Shown here piece by piece: positions 1-7,207 of a stretch of 17,480 nt of DNA (position 1 is its first letter; every line of letters begins with the position of its first letter). A model generated the notes under the pieces. It did not search any database and was not told the origin of the DNA. It worked only from the letters and a program-made list of their open reading frames with translations. Where the stretch lies: assembly GCA_046728935.1 (NCBI GenBank), contig JBKPFS010000020.1:1-17480 (forward strand), written 5' to 3'. The position numbers were made by a program, and so were the translations under genes. The stretch is from DATAFO01 sp046728935 (GTDB lineage: Bacteria > Actinomycetota > Thermoleophilia > Solirubrobacterales > 70-9).

Positions 1-869
1 CGCCCGACCAGCCGCCGCCGGAGATTCTCTGGCGGCGCCGGGCGCTCGGGATCGCGCTGCTCGCCGCCAGCGTCGCCCTGGTCGCATTCGGCGCCATCAC
101 CCTCGCCGATCGGATCGGCGGAGGCGACGACTCGGGGCCCGCGGCGGCGCCGAAGCTCGGCACGGTCACGATCCCCGAGGGCCTCGACCGCGAGCAGATC
201 GCCGAGGTCGCAAGGAAGGCGGGGGTGAGGGGCGACTACATGAAGGCGAGCCGCAGCTTCAAGGGCTTCGACCCGGGCCGCTACGACGCCCAGAACCCCG
301 AGAGCCTCGAGGGCTTCCTCTTCCCGGCGACCTACGAGCTGCCGCGAAAGCCGACCGCCGATGACCTCATCGGACGCCAGTTGGACGCCTTCAGCGACCG
401 GATCAAGCGCATCGACATGAGCTACGCCAAGTCGAAGAACCTGACCGTGTACGACGTGGTGATCATCGCCTCGATGATCGAGCGCGAGGTCCAGGTGCCC
501 GAGGAGCGGGAGAAGGTTGCGGCCGTGATCTACAACCGCCTCCACGGCGGGATGCCCCTCGCGATCGACGCCACGATCCGCTACGAGGACCAGAACTTCG
601 ACCAGCCGCTCACCGAGTCGCGGCTGGAGCAGAACACGCCCTACAACACCAGGACCAATACCGGGCTACCGCCGGGGCCGATCGGCAACCCGGGGGAAGC
701 GTCGCTTCGCGCGGCCGCCAACCCGGCGAAGGTCGACTACCTGTACTACGTCGTCAAGCCCGGCACCTGCGGCCACGTGTTCACCGCCGACGAGGCCGAG
801 TTCGAGCGCGCCGCGGCCGCCTACCAGAAGGCGCTCGAAGAGCAGGGCGGCTCGCCAACAGAGTGCTAG
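1..869 (+). CDS. mltG: Endolytic murein transglycosylase MltG (YceG-like), 5' end outside window
   Basis: The reading frame is open from the left edge (codons begin at base 3) to TAG at 867-869, so the start lies upstream of the window. A basic cytoplasmic stretch precedes one membrane helix (about bases 42-107), followed by a linker and the extracytoplasmic YceG/LysM-like domain. The catalytic motif ASMIEREV is present; its first Glu (bases 480-482) matches the catalytic Glu of E. coli MltG. The family signature continues with VIYNRL, the TPYNT/GLPPGPIGNPG block and YYVVKPG...H.F. MltG cleaves nascent glycan strands at the membrane and is thought to set strand length. The stop lies 19 nt before aroE, an mltG-aroE adjacency common in actinobacteria. 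Identification is confident; only the N terminus is missing. Confidence 0.95.
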   Translation, partial: PDQPPPEILWRRRALGIALLAASVALVAFGAITLADRIGGGDDSGPAAAPKLGTVTIPEGLDREQIAEVARKAGVRGDYMKASRSFKGFDPGRYDAQNPESLEGFLFPATYELPRKPTADDLIGRQLDAFSDRIKRIDMSYAKSKNLTVYDVVIIASMIEREVQVPEEREKVAAVIYNRLHGGMPLAIDATIRYEDQNFDQPLTESRLEQNTPYNTRTNTGLPPGPIGNPGEASLRAAANPAKVDYLYYVVKPGTCGHVFTADEAEFERAAAAYQKALEEQGGSPTEC

Positions 870-876
870 CGGCGCA

Positions 877-882
877 TAGCAT
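877..882 (+). promoter_or_regulatory. Possible -10 element for a leaderless aroE transcript
   Basis: TAGCAT fits the actinobacterial TANNNT -10 pattern and ends 6 nt before the aroE ATG. No Shine-Dalgarno sequence lies between mltG and aroE. Together these suggest an optional leaderless transcript starting at or near the ATG. No convincing -35 was seen, so this is tentative. Confidence 0.3.
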
Positions 883-888
883 CGACGC

Positions 889-1758
889 ATGCCGAAGCTC
901 GCGGTACTCGGCTACCCGATCGCGCACTCGCGCTCGCCCGCGATCCAGACGGCGGCGCTCGAGGCGCTCGGCCTGGGCGGGGAGTGGACGTACGAGGCGA
1001 TCGAGGTGGCGCCGAATGAGCTCGAGGCCCGGCTCCGCGCCCTGCCCGACGATGGCTTCGCGGGCGCCAATGTCACGGTGCCGCACAAGCTCGCAGCGCT
1101 CGAGCTCGCCGACCGGGCGTCGCCCGCGGCGAGGGCGATCGGCGCAGCCAACACGCTCAGCTTCGGCGCGGGCGGGATCGTCGCCGACAACACCGATGCC
1201 CCGGCGCTGATCGCCGCGCTGCCGGAGCCACCGGCCGGAAGGCGGGCGCTCGTGCTCGGCGCGGGAGGCGCTGCGAGGGCCTGCACCTGGGCCCTCAGAG
1301 AGGCCGGCGCGGAGGTCTCGGTCTGGAACCGGACCCGGGCCGCGGCCGAGCGGCTCGCGGGTGAGCTCCGGGTGGCGCTGGCGGATGGGGGCTCGCGCGA
1401 CTGGCGGCTGGGGCCTGGCACCTACGATCTCCTGGTCAACGCGACGACCGTCGGCATGGCGGAAGCGCAAGCCGCCGAGGACGTGGGCGGCGACGCGGGA
1501 TCGAGCAGGCCCAACGACCGCTTCACAGCCCTAAAGGCGCTGCCGCTCGATGCCGATTCGGTTGAGGCAAGACACGTCGTGGTGGACTTGGTCTACGGGT
1601 CCGCGCCGGCGCCACTGACCCAGTTCGCGCGTGAGCGCGGGGCGCGTGTCGTCGACGGGCTCGAGATCCTCGTCCGCCAGGGAGCCGCGTCGCTGCGGCT
1701 CTGGACCGGGCTCGACCCTCCGATCGACGTAATGCGCGCCGCAGCCAGAGCGAACTAG
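889..1758 (+). CDS. aroE: Shikimate dehydrogenase (NADP-dependent)
   Basis: Reduces 3-dehydroshikimate to shikimate with NADPH in the cytosol, the fourth step of the shikimate pathway. The 289-residue length is near normal. The substrate site is intact: GYPIAHSRSP with S14 and S16, NVTVPHK with K67, and NTD with D103 as the catalytic Lys/Asp pair. The Rossmann glycine loop GAGGAARA starts at G124, and the NRT motif (147-149) favours NADP over NAD. The C-terminal VVDLVYG and VDGLEILVRQGA blocks are typical. Between the VNAT-VGM block and the PLPLD-like block there is an extra stretch of roughly 20-25 residues (about 194-217) rich in Ala/Gly/Asp with unusual codons such as CTA. It carries the -35 part of a putative pilB promoter. 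The TAG stop directly abuts the pilB ATG. Confidence 0.96.
   Translation: MPKLAVLGYPIAHSRSPAIQTAALEALGLGGEWTYEAIEVAPNELEARLRALPDDGFAGANVTVPHKLAALELADRASPAARAIGAANTLSFGAGGIVADNTDAPALIAALPEPPAGRRALVLGAGGAARACTWALREAGAEVSVWNRTRAAAERLAGELRVALADGGSRDWRLGPGTYDLLVNATTVGMAEAQAAEDVGGDAGSSRPNDRFTALKALPLDADSVEARHVVVDLVYGSAPAPLTQFARERGARVVDGLEILVRQGAASLRLWTGLDPPIDVMRAAARAN
1532..1559 (+). promoter_or_regulatory. Sigma-28-like promoter inside aroE, probably for pilB-pilT-pilC
   Basis: TAAA (1532-1535), exactly 16 nt, then GCCGATTC (1552-1559). This is very close to the FliA/SigD/WhiG consensus TAAA-N14-16-GCCGATAA. It lies about 200 nt upstream of pilB within the aroE coding sequence. The same architecture with the same spacing precedes pilA, pilD and pilM. 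The assignment to this sigma family is inference from motif similarity. Confidence 0.6.
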
Positions 1759-3558
1759 ATGGCAACCGACAAGCGCCCCGGATACCTGCGACCCGTCCCA
1801 GCGCCGGGCTCAACGGCCCAGGCTGCCGCCGAGGCTCCCGACCCACAGGCCGAGGGGACTCCTGGGCTGACGCCGCCGCTCGGCCGTGGCCACTCGGGGA
1901 TGTTCATCACCGACGTGATCGTCGAGCTGGGCTACGGGACCAAGGAGCGCGTCGATGAGGTGATCAACGAGGCGCGCCTCGCGGGCCGCTCGCCCGAGAC
2001 ACTCCTGGTCGAGCGCAAGGTGATCGACGGCGACCAGCTCTCGCGCGCGATCGCGGAGCGCTACGGGCTCGAGCACGTCGACCTCGGCGTCTACCACGTG
2101 GACATGGGCGCCGCCAACCTGCTCTCGACCAGCGCCGCGCGGCGCTACCGCGCGGTGCCCGTCGGCTACGTCGACAATCAGACCCTGCTGCTCGCGATGG
2201 CCGATCCGGCGAACGTGCTCGCGATCGACGACATCCAGATGATCACCGGCCTCAACTGCAGGGTCGCGGTCGCCGCCGGCGACGACGTCGAGGCGCTGAT
2301 CCGGCGCCTCAACACGCTCGAGAGCGCGGTCTCGGAGGCGATCGACGAGCAAGGCGAGGAAGCGGACCTCGACGCCGACGCGACCGAGCTGCGCGAGTCC
2401 GCCGAGGACGCACCGGTGATCAAGCTCGTCTACTCGGTCCTCGGCCAGGCGGCGAACGAGGGCGCCTCCGACATTCACTTCGAGCCCGGCGACGACGACA
2501 TGCGGGTGCGGTTCCGCGTCGACGGGGTGCTCTACGAGGCGGCGCGGGTGCCGAAGCGGATGGTCGCCGGCGTCGTCTCCCGGATCAAGATCATGAGCGA
2601 CCTCGACATCGCCGAGAAACGGGTTCCCCAGGACGGGCGGGTGGGCGTCAACGTCGACGGTCGAAAGGTCGATCTCCGCGTCACCACGCTGCCAACCCAG
2701 CGCGGGGAGGGGGCGAGCGTGCGAATCCTCGACAAGGAGCAGGCGCTGCGCTCGCTCGACGAGCTGGGGCTTGACGGGGAGGGGCGCGAGCGCTTCGAGG
2801 GCGCCTTCAAGCAGGCGTACGGCGCAGTGCTCGTAACGGGTCCCACCGGCTCGGGAAAGTCGACCACGCTCTACGCCTCGCTGAACGAGCTCAACGCGGT
2901 GGAGCACAACATCGTCACGATCGAGGACCCGGTCGAGTACCGGCTCGAGGGCATCAACCAGATCAACGTCAACCGCAAGGCGGGGCTCACCTTCGCCACC
3001 GGCCTGCGGTCGATCCTGCGGGCGGACCCCGATGTGATCATGGTCGGGGAGATCCGCGACGCGGAGACCGCCAGGATCGCGATCGAGGCCGCGCTCACCG
3101 GCCACATGGTGCTCACCACCCTGCACACCAACGACGCTCCCGGCGCCGTGGTGAGGCTCTCGGAGATGGGGATCGAGAGCTTCCTGATCGCCTCGTCGGT
3201 GGACTGCATCGTCGCCCAGCGGCTGGCGCGCAAGCTCTGCTCGCACTGCAAGCGACGCACGGTGATCGCCAGGCCCGCCCTCGAGGAGGCCGGATTCCGC
3301 GTCGGCGCCGACCTCGAGGCGTACGAGACGGTCGGGTGCGCCCGCTGCAACCGCTCCGGCTATCGGGGCCGGGTGGGCATCTTCTCGGTGATGGCGGTCT
3401 CCGAGCGGATCAAGGAGCTGATCGTCACCCGCGCGGCGGAGAGCGAGATCGCCCAGGTCGCCCACGAGGAGGGCATGCTCACCCTGCGCGAGGACGGGCT
3501 GGCCAAGGTACGCGCCGGCGTGACGTCGATCGCAGAGGTCGCCCGCGTCGCGACCTAG
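1759..3558 (+). CDS. pilB: Type IV pilus assembly (extension) ATPase PilB
   Basis: Hexameric cytoplasmic AAA-type ATPase that powers pilin polymerisation at the PilC platform. It has a disordered Pro/Ala-rich N terminus (1-45), a GspE_N/MshEN-type domain (about 48-170), a linker, then the secretion-ATPase core. Visible core motifs are the Asp-box region ASDIHFEP, Walker A GPTGSGKST (361-369, K367), the IEDPVEY block, DPDVIMVGEIRD (423-434, Walker B), and the His box TGHMVLTTLHTND. A zinc-type tetracysteine C494-x2-C497-x29-C527-x2-C530 is followed by GYRGRVGIF, which is characteristic of PilB/GspE and absent from PilT. The two MshEN half-repeats have lost most of the RLG and Gln ligand positions, so c-di-GMP binding here is doubtful. 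The start directly follows the aroE stop; a sigma-28-like promoter lies in the end of aroE. Confidence 0.96.
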   Translation: MATDKRPGYLRPVPAPGSTAQAAAEAPDPQAEGTPGLTPPLGRGHSGMFITDVIVELGYGTKERVDEVINEARLAGRSPETLLVERKVIDGDQLSRAIAERYGLEHVDLGVYHVDMGAANLLSTSAARRYRAVPVGYVDNQTLLLAMADPANVLAIDDIQMITGLNCRVAVAAGDDVEALIRRLNTLESAVSEAIDEQGEEADLDADATELRESAEDAPVIKLVYSVLGQAANEGASDIHFEPGDDDMRVRFRVDGVLYEAARVPKRMVAGVVSRIKIMSDLDIAEKRVPQDGRVGVNVDGRKVDLRVTTLPTQRGEGASVRILDKEQALRSLDELGLDGEGRERFEGAFKQAYGAVLVTGPTGSGKSTTLYASLNELNAVEHNIVTIEDPVEYRLEGINQINVNRKAGLTFATGLRSILRADPDVIMVGEIRDAETARIAIEAALTGHMVLTTLHTNDAPGAVVRLSEMGIESFLIASSVDCIVAQRLARKLCSHCKRRTVIARPALEEAGFRVGADLEAYETVGCARCNRSGYRGRVGIFSVMAVSERIKELIVTRAAESEIAQVAHEEGMLTLREDGLAKVRAGVTSIAEVARVAT

Positions 3559-3590
3559 GGGGTCCGGCGTCCGCGGCCGCGCGCCACGGC

Positions 3591-3618
3591 TAAAGCATCG
3601 CCCGCCAGGCGACGAAAA
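3591..3618 (+). promoter_or_regulatory. Weak sigma-28-like match before pilT
   Basis: TAAA (3591-3594), 16 nt, then GACGAAAA (3611-3618), which matches GCCGATAA at six of eight positions. The spacing equals that of the four stronger motifs, but the -10 overlaps the pilT Shine-Dalgarno sequence and would start RNA at about the pilT ATG. It may be chance. Confidence 0.2.
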
Positions 3619-3626
3619 GGGTGGAG

Positions 3627-4724
<1,098 letters not shown>

Positions 4725-4734
4725 GGCTGCGCGC

Positions 4735-5970
4735 ATGGCCACGTTCGCCTTCCGCGCCGTCGATCTCGCCGGGATCCCCTCGCGGGGTGAGGTCGAGGCC
4801 GGGTCCAAGGCCGCGGTTACCGAGCAGCTGCGCCAGAACGGGCTCATCGTCCTCGACGTCTCGGAGAAGCGCGAGGCGCTGAAGCTCGAGTCGATCTTCC
4901 AGCGCTTCAAGAGCGTCAAGCTCCGCAACCTGTCGGTGTTCTCGCGCCAGTTCGCGACCCTGATCGCCTCGGGGATGCCGATGCTGCGCTCGCTCTACAC
5001 GCTCGAGGACCAGACCGAGGACGAGATGCTGAAGAAGGCGATCGTCGGCGTTCGCCAGGACGTCGAGGCCGGCAGCTCGGTGGCCCAGGCGATGGAGTCC
5101 CAGCCCGGCGTCTTCGACCCGCTCTATCGCTCGATGGTCCAGGCCGGGGAGGGGTCGGGGCGCCTCGAGGAGGCGCTCGACCGCATCGCCCACCAGCTCG
5201 AGAAGCTCGACGCCCTGCGCCGCCAGGTCCGCTCGGCGATGATGTACCCGGCGGTCGTGTTCAGCCTCGCGTTGGTGGTGATGATCGTCGTCGTCGCCTT
5301 CATCGTGCCCGTGTTCGTCGGCATCTTCGAGGAGATCGCCTCCGAGACGCCCGGGGAGAGCGACGAGCTCCCGTTCATGACCCAGATCACAGTCGCGGTT
5401 TCGGACTTCATCACCGGCAAGTGGTTCGTGCTGCTCCCGATCATCGGACTCAGCATCTACGCCTTCCTGCGCTGGAAGAAGACCGATCGTGGCCGCTTGC
5501 AGTGGGACAGAATCAAGCTGCGCCTGCCGGCGAAGATCGGCGACGTGGTGCAGAAGGTCGCGCTGGCCCGCTGGTCGCGCACCTTCGCCGGCACGGTCTC
5601 CTCCGGCGTGCCGATCCTTCAGGCGATTGAGATCTCCGGAACCACGGCGGGCAATGCGGTGGTCCAGGAGGCGATGATCGACGTCTACGACTCGGTCAAG
5701 CGGGGCGGGACCATTGCCAAGCCGCTCTCCGACAACGAGGTCTTCCCGGCGATGGTCTCGCACATGGTCTCGGTGGGGGAGGACTCCGGCCAGCTGGAGA
5801 CGATGCTGGAGAAGATCGCCGACTTCTACGAGGCCGAGGTGGACGCCAAGATCAAGGCCCTGACGTCGCTGATCGAGCCGCTGATGATCATGTTCGTGGG
5901 CTCGATCGTCGGCTTCATCGTGATCTCGATGTACCTCCCGATCTTCAGCCTCTACGACAAGATCAGGTAG
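4735..5970 (+). CDS. pilC: Type IV pilus inner-membrane platform protein PilC
   Basis: Polytopic membrane protein of the GspF/PilC family; it is the platform on which PilB and PilT act. At 411 residues it has the normal two-repeat layout: a short N-terminal FAFRAVDLAG region, a first cytoplasmic GspF domain (about 65-168) containing FSRQFATLIASGMPML, and membrane helices at about 172-197 and 231-248. The second GspF domain contains ARWSRTFAGTVSSGVPILQA and SVGEDSGQLETML, and a final helix spans about 383-403. The start lies 10 nt after the pilT stop with a weak GAGG upstream, suggesting coupled translation with pilB-pilT. The last 8 nt overlap the convergent gene on the minus strand. Confidence 0.96.
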   Translation: MATFAFRAVDLAGIPSRGEVEAGSKAAVTEQLRQNGLIVLDVSEKREALKLESIFQRFKSVKLRNLSVFSRQFATLIASGMPMLRSLYTLEDQTEDEMLKKAIVGVRQDVEAGSSVAQAMESQPGVFDPLYRSMVQAGEGSGRLEEALDRIAHQLEKLDALRRQVRSAMMYPAVVFSLALVVMIVVVAFIVPVFVGIFEEIASETPGESDELPFMTQITVAVSDFITGKWFVLLPIIGLSIYAFLRWKKTDRGRLQWDRIKLRLPAKIGDVVQKVALARWSRTFAGTVSSGVPILQAIEISGTTAGNAVVQEAMIDVYDSVKRGGTIAKPLSDNEVFPAMVSHMVSVGEDSGQLETMLEKIADFYEAEVDAKIKALTSLIEPLMIMFVGSIVGFIVISMYLPIFSLYDKIR

Positions 5971-6379
5971 CGCGGCGCGGCTTGGTCACCACGATCCGGC
6001 CGATCGTGCGGTGCGCGTCGAGCAGGCGGATCGGGTAGGTGCCGCGCTCGAACGGGAGCAGGTCGAAGCGGGCGGGGGTGTAGCGATCGACATCGTGCAC
6101 CTCACCCGTCCCGCGGACCTTCACCATGTCGGCTCGCCGCGCCTGGACGATCAGCTGAAGCTGGTCGCCGAGGTGCATGCGGACGACCCTCGGCCCGCCG
6201 CTCGCATCGAGCCGACGGGTGAGCAGGCGCCCGCGGTGGTCCGTGGCTGGCTTCGTGGCGGCGGTCTCGGTGCTCGTGGTCTCGGTGGATGCCTGGCGCT
6301 CGACCGGGACGAGCGCCGCGGCCAGGGTGGAGATCCCGAGGACCACGAGCATCAGGATCAGCAGTCGGCGAGCGGCCAC
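5963..6379 (-). CDS. Small secreted or membrane-anchored protein, possible cupredoxin-like fold
   Basis: I do not recognise a named family. The 138-residue product starts at GTG (6379) with an Arg-rich N terminus and a hydrophobic segment (about 5-23) that looks like a signal peptide or uncleaved anchor. A Thr/Glu/Ala-rich linker (30-50) and a compact beta-rich C-terminal domain (about 57-138) follow. The pattern RMHLGDQLQLIV, FDLLPFERGTYPIRLL and a final IVV strand resembles cupredoxin-like or EfeO-type beta sandwiches, but without clear copper ligands. It converges on pilC with an 8-nt overlap, and its start faces the pilA regulatory region. Codon use and the signal sequence argue for a real gene rather than an antisense shadow. 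The ribosome binding site is weak. The link to pili is only positional. Confidence 0.7.
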   Translation of the reverse strand: MAARRLLILMLVVLGISTLAAALVPVERQASTETTSTETAATKPATDHRGRLLTRRLDASGGPRVVRMHLGDQLQLIVQARRADMVKVRGTGEVHDVDRYTPARFDLLPFERGTYPIRLLDAHRTIGRIVVTKPRRAT

Positions 6380-6424
6380 GACACCAGGGTAGGACGCGTG
6401 CGGTGTGGCGCGGCGTCCCTCCTA

Positions 6425-6436
6425 GGGGCTGGCCCC
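6425..6436. repeat. Short inverted repeat in the divergent intergenic region
   Basis: GGGGC-TG-GCCCC lies between the start of the minus-strand gene and the pilA promoter. It could be a regulator site or chance in GC-rich DNA. I see nothing else convincing in 6380-6467. Confidence 0.25.
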
Positions 6437-6467
6437 CACGATGGACGGATATACCCACCAATTCCCC

Positions 6468-6495
6468 TCAAGCGCTCATACCCGAGACCCGATAG
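6468..6495 (+). promoter_or_regulatory. Sigma-28-like promoter of pilA
   Basis: TCAA (6468-6471), 16 nt, then CCCGATAG (6488-6495). Transcription would start near 6502, about 15 nt before the P1 stem of the riboswitch, a sensible distance. The element shares CTCAAG and CCGATAG with the motifs ahead of pilD and pilM. Sigma-factor identity is inferred. Confidence 0.6.
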
Positions 6496-6516
6496 GTGGG
6501 ACCAATAGGGCCAGTG

Positions 6517-6602
6517 CCCCGGTGAAAAAGGGCAAACCCGTCGCGAGGCGGGGGCGCAAAGTCACGGGGCTCCCACGGGAGCCGGCCGGGCTACCACCGG
6601 GG
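6517..6602 (+). ncRNA. c-di-GMP-I (GEMM-I) riboswitch upstream of pilA
   Basis: P1 is a perfect 8-bp pair, CCCCGGTG (6517-6524) with CACCGGGG (6595-6602). The conserved GGGCAAACC follows an A-run (6525-6529). The next hairpin is 6537-6542/6547-6552 closed by a GCGA (GNRA) tetraloop at 6543-6546, then conserved GCGCAAAG (6554-6561). A third hairpin, GGCTCC (6568-6573)/GGAGCC (6578-6583), is followed by the GGGCTACC block (6588-6595). This is the order and motif set of the GEMM-I aptamer that binds cyclic di-GMP. Relative to the V. cholerae Vc2 aptamer, the position equivalent to G20 is G (6531), as in c-di-GMP types rather than the A of Geobacter cGAMP variants. The position equivalent to A47 is G. 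It lies 73 nt before pilA and should control pilin production. Confidence 0.92.
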
Positions 6603-6612
6603 TCGATTTGAC

Positions 6613-6671
6613 TCCCGATTGGCTCAGATCTCGGGGCTCTGGCGTGAAGCAATTTGGGTTCCAAGGAGGGA
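6613..6671 (+). promoter_or_regulatory. Candidate riboswitch expression platform covering the pilA ribosome binding site
   Basis: The pilA Shine-Dalgarno region CCAAGGAGGGA (6661-6671) can pair with TCCCGATTGG (6613-6622). That gives TCCC/GGGA and TTGG/CCAA, each 4 bp, around a small internal loop. No U-tract terminator lies between aptamer and gene, so control of translation initiation is more likely than attenuation. Whether the aptamer turns pilin on or off cannot be read from the sequence. Confidence 0.4.
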
Positions 6672-6675
6672 TTCC

Positions 6676-7116
6676 ATGCTCAACAAGCTCCGCACCAGGG
6701 CACAGGGCGAGTCGGGTTTCACGCTCGTCGAGCTCCTGGTCGTGATGCTCATCCTCGGCCTGCTGGCCGCGATCGCGATTCCGTCCTTCTTCAACCAGAG
6801 GGACAAGGCGAAGGACGCAGACGCCAAGGCGGCGGTGCGCACGGCCCAGACCGCGATGGAGACATACGCGACGGACCATCAGGGCAGCTACGCAGCGGCG
6901 ACCCCCGCGGCTCTGGTCGCGATCGAGAACACGCTGTCCGATGCCGGCGCTCGTCTCACCGTTCCGTCGTCAGCCACGGACAGCTACACCGTCCAGGTCG
7001 CCTCGACCAACACACCGAACGTGTTCCGCATCATTAGGAACGCGGACGGAACCACGGACCTCGAGTGCGACAACGACGGCAACGACGGCTGTCCGGCGAA
7101 CGGCGTGTGGGGCTAG
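6676..7116 (+). CDS. pilA: Major type IV pilin (prepilin)
   Basis: Structural subunit of the pilus fibre, 146 residues as precursor. The leader of 14 residues ends in Gly and is followed by FTLVELLVVMLILGLLAAIAIPSF: cleavage G14|F15, with the conserved Glu at mature position 5. PilD would cut and N-methylate it. The mature protein has 132 residues: the long N-terminal helix, then a small globular head. Near the C terminus, C131 and C139 bracket an acidic DNDGND run, suggesting a disulfide-closed loop that might bind calcium. ATG 6676 is chosen because AAGGAGGG ends 5 nt upstream and the leader has typical length; an upstream in-frame start at 6619 would fall in the riboswitch leader. The gene is preceded by a riboswitch and followed by a strong terminator, so it is a single-gene unit. 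Confidence 0.97.
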   Translation: MLNKLRTRAQGESGFTLVELLVVMLILGLLAAIAIPSFFNQRDKAKDADAKAAVRTAQTAMETYATDHQGSYAAATPAALVAIENTLSDAGARLTVPSSATDSYTVQVASTNTPNVFRIIRNADGTTDLECDNDGNDGCPANGVWG

Positions 7117-7130
7117 GTCTCGGTACCTAG
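7113..7130 (+). repeat. Stem-loop overlapping the pilA stop codon
   Basis: CTAGGT (7113-7118) pairs with ACCTAG (7125-7130) around a 6-nt loop. The stop codon TAG lies in the 5' arm. It is the first of three consecutive hairpins in the pilA 3' region. Confidence 0.5.
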
Positions 7131-7132
7131 AG

Positions 7133-7152
7133 CAGTTCGTCGAGCCGAACTG
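7133..7152 (+). repeat. Stem-loop between the pilA stop and its terminator
   Basis: CAGTTCG (7133-7139) pairs with CGAACTG (7146-7152) around a 6-nt loop. It abuts the terminator stem. It may help protect the pilin mRNA 3' end. Confidence 0.55.
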
Positions 7153-7190
7153 ACGAGGGGCGGGCCCACGGGTCCGCCCCTCGTCGTTTT
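7152..7190 (+). terminator. Rho-independent terminator of pilA
   Basis: Arm 7152-7164 pairs with 7173-7185 (12 Watson-Crick pairs plus one G-T) around an 8-nt loop, followed by GTTTT (7186-7190). This is the clearest terminator in the window. It separates the abundant pilin transcript from the minor pseudopilin genes. Confidence 0.9.
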
Positions 7191-7207
7191 CTGGAACTTT
7201 CGTCTAG

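Noticed and set aside
1810..3465. Long minus-strand open frame opposite pilB (similar ones lie opposite pilT, pilC and aroC, e.g. 12893-14779)
   Set aside because: Such frames are expected in GC-rich DNA opposite real genes. Their translations are Arg/Asp/His-rich, have no recognisable motifs and lack ribosome binding sites, whereas the plus-strand frames carry full catalytic signatures.
6011..6508. Plus-strand open frame running antisense to the small secreted protein gene and into the pilA leader
   Set aside because: It has no motif or ribosome binding site and crosses the pilA promoter. The minus-strand frame has a signal peptide and a plausible folded domain.
6517..6602. GEMM-Ib (cGAMP) riboswitch
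   Set aside because: The diagnostic position equivalent to Vc2 G20 is G, not A, so c-di-GMP is the better default, though position 47 leaves some doubt.
6619..6675. Extended N terminus for PilA from an upstream in-frame start
   Set aside because: It would add 19 residues encoded by the riboswitch expression platform. ATG 6676 has a strong Shine-Dalgarno and gives a normal 14-residue prepilin leader.
6676..7116. Conductive e-pilin of the Geobacter type
   Set aside because: The mature pilin is 132 residues with only about eight scattered aromatic residues, and lacks the short aromatic-dense form of e-pilins.
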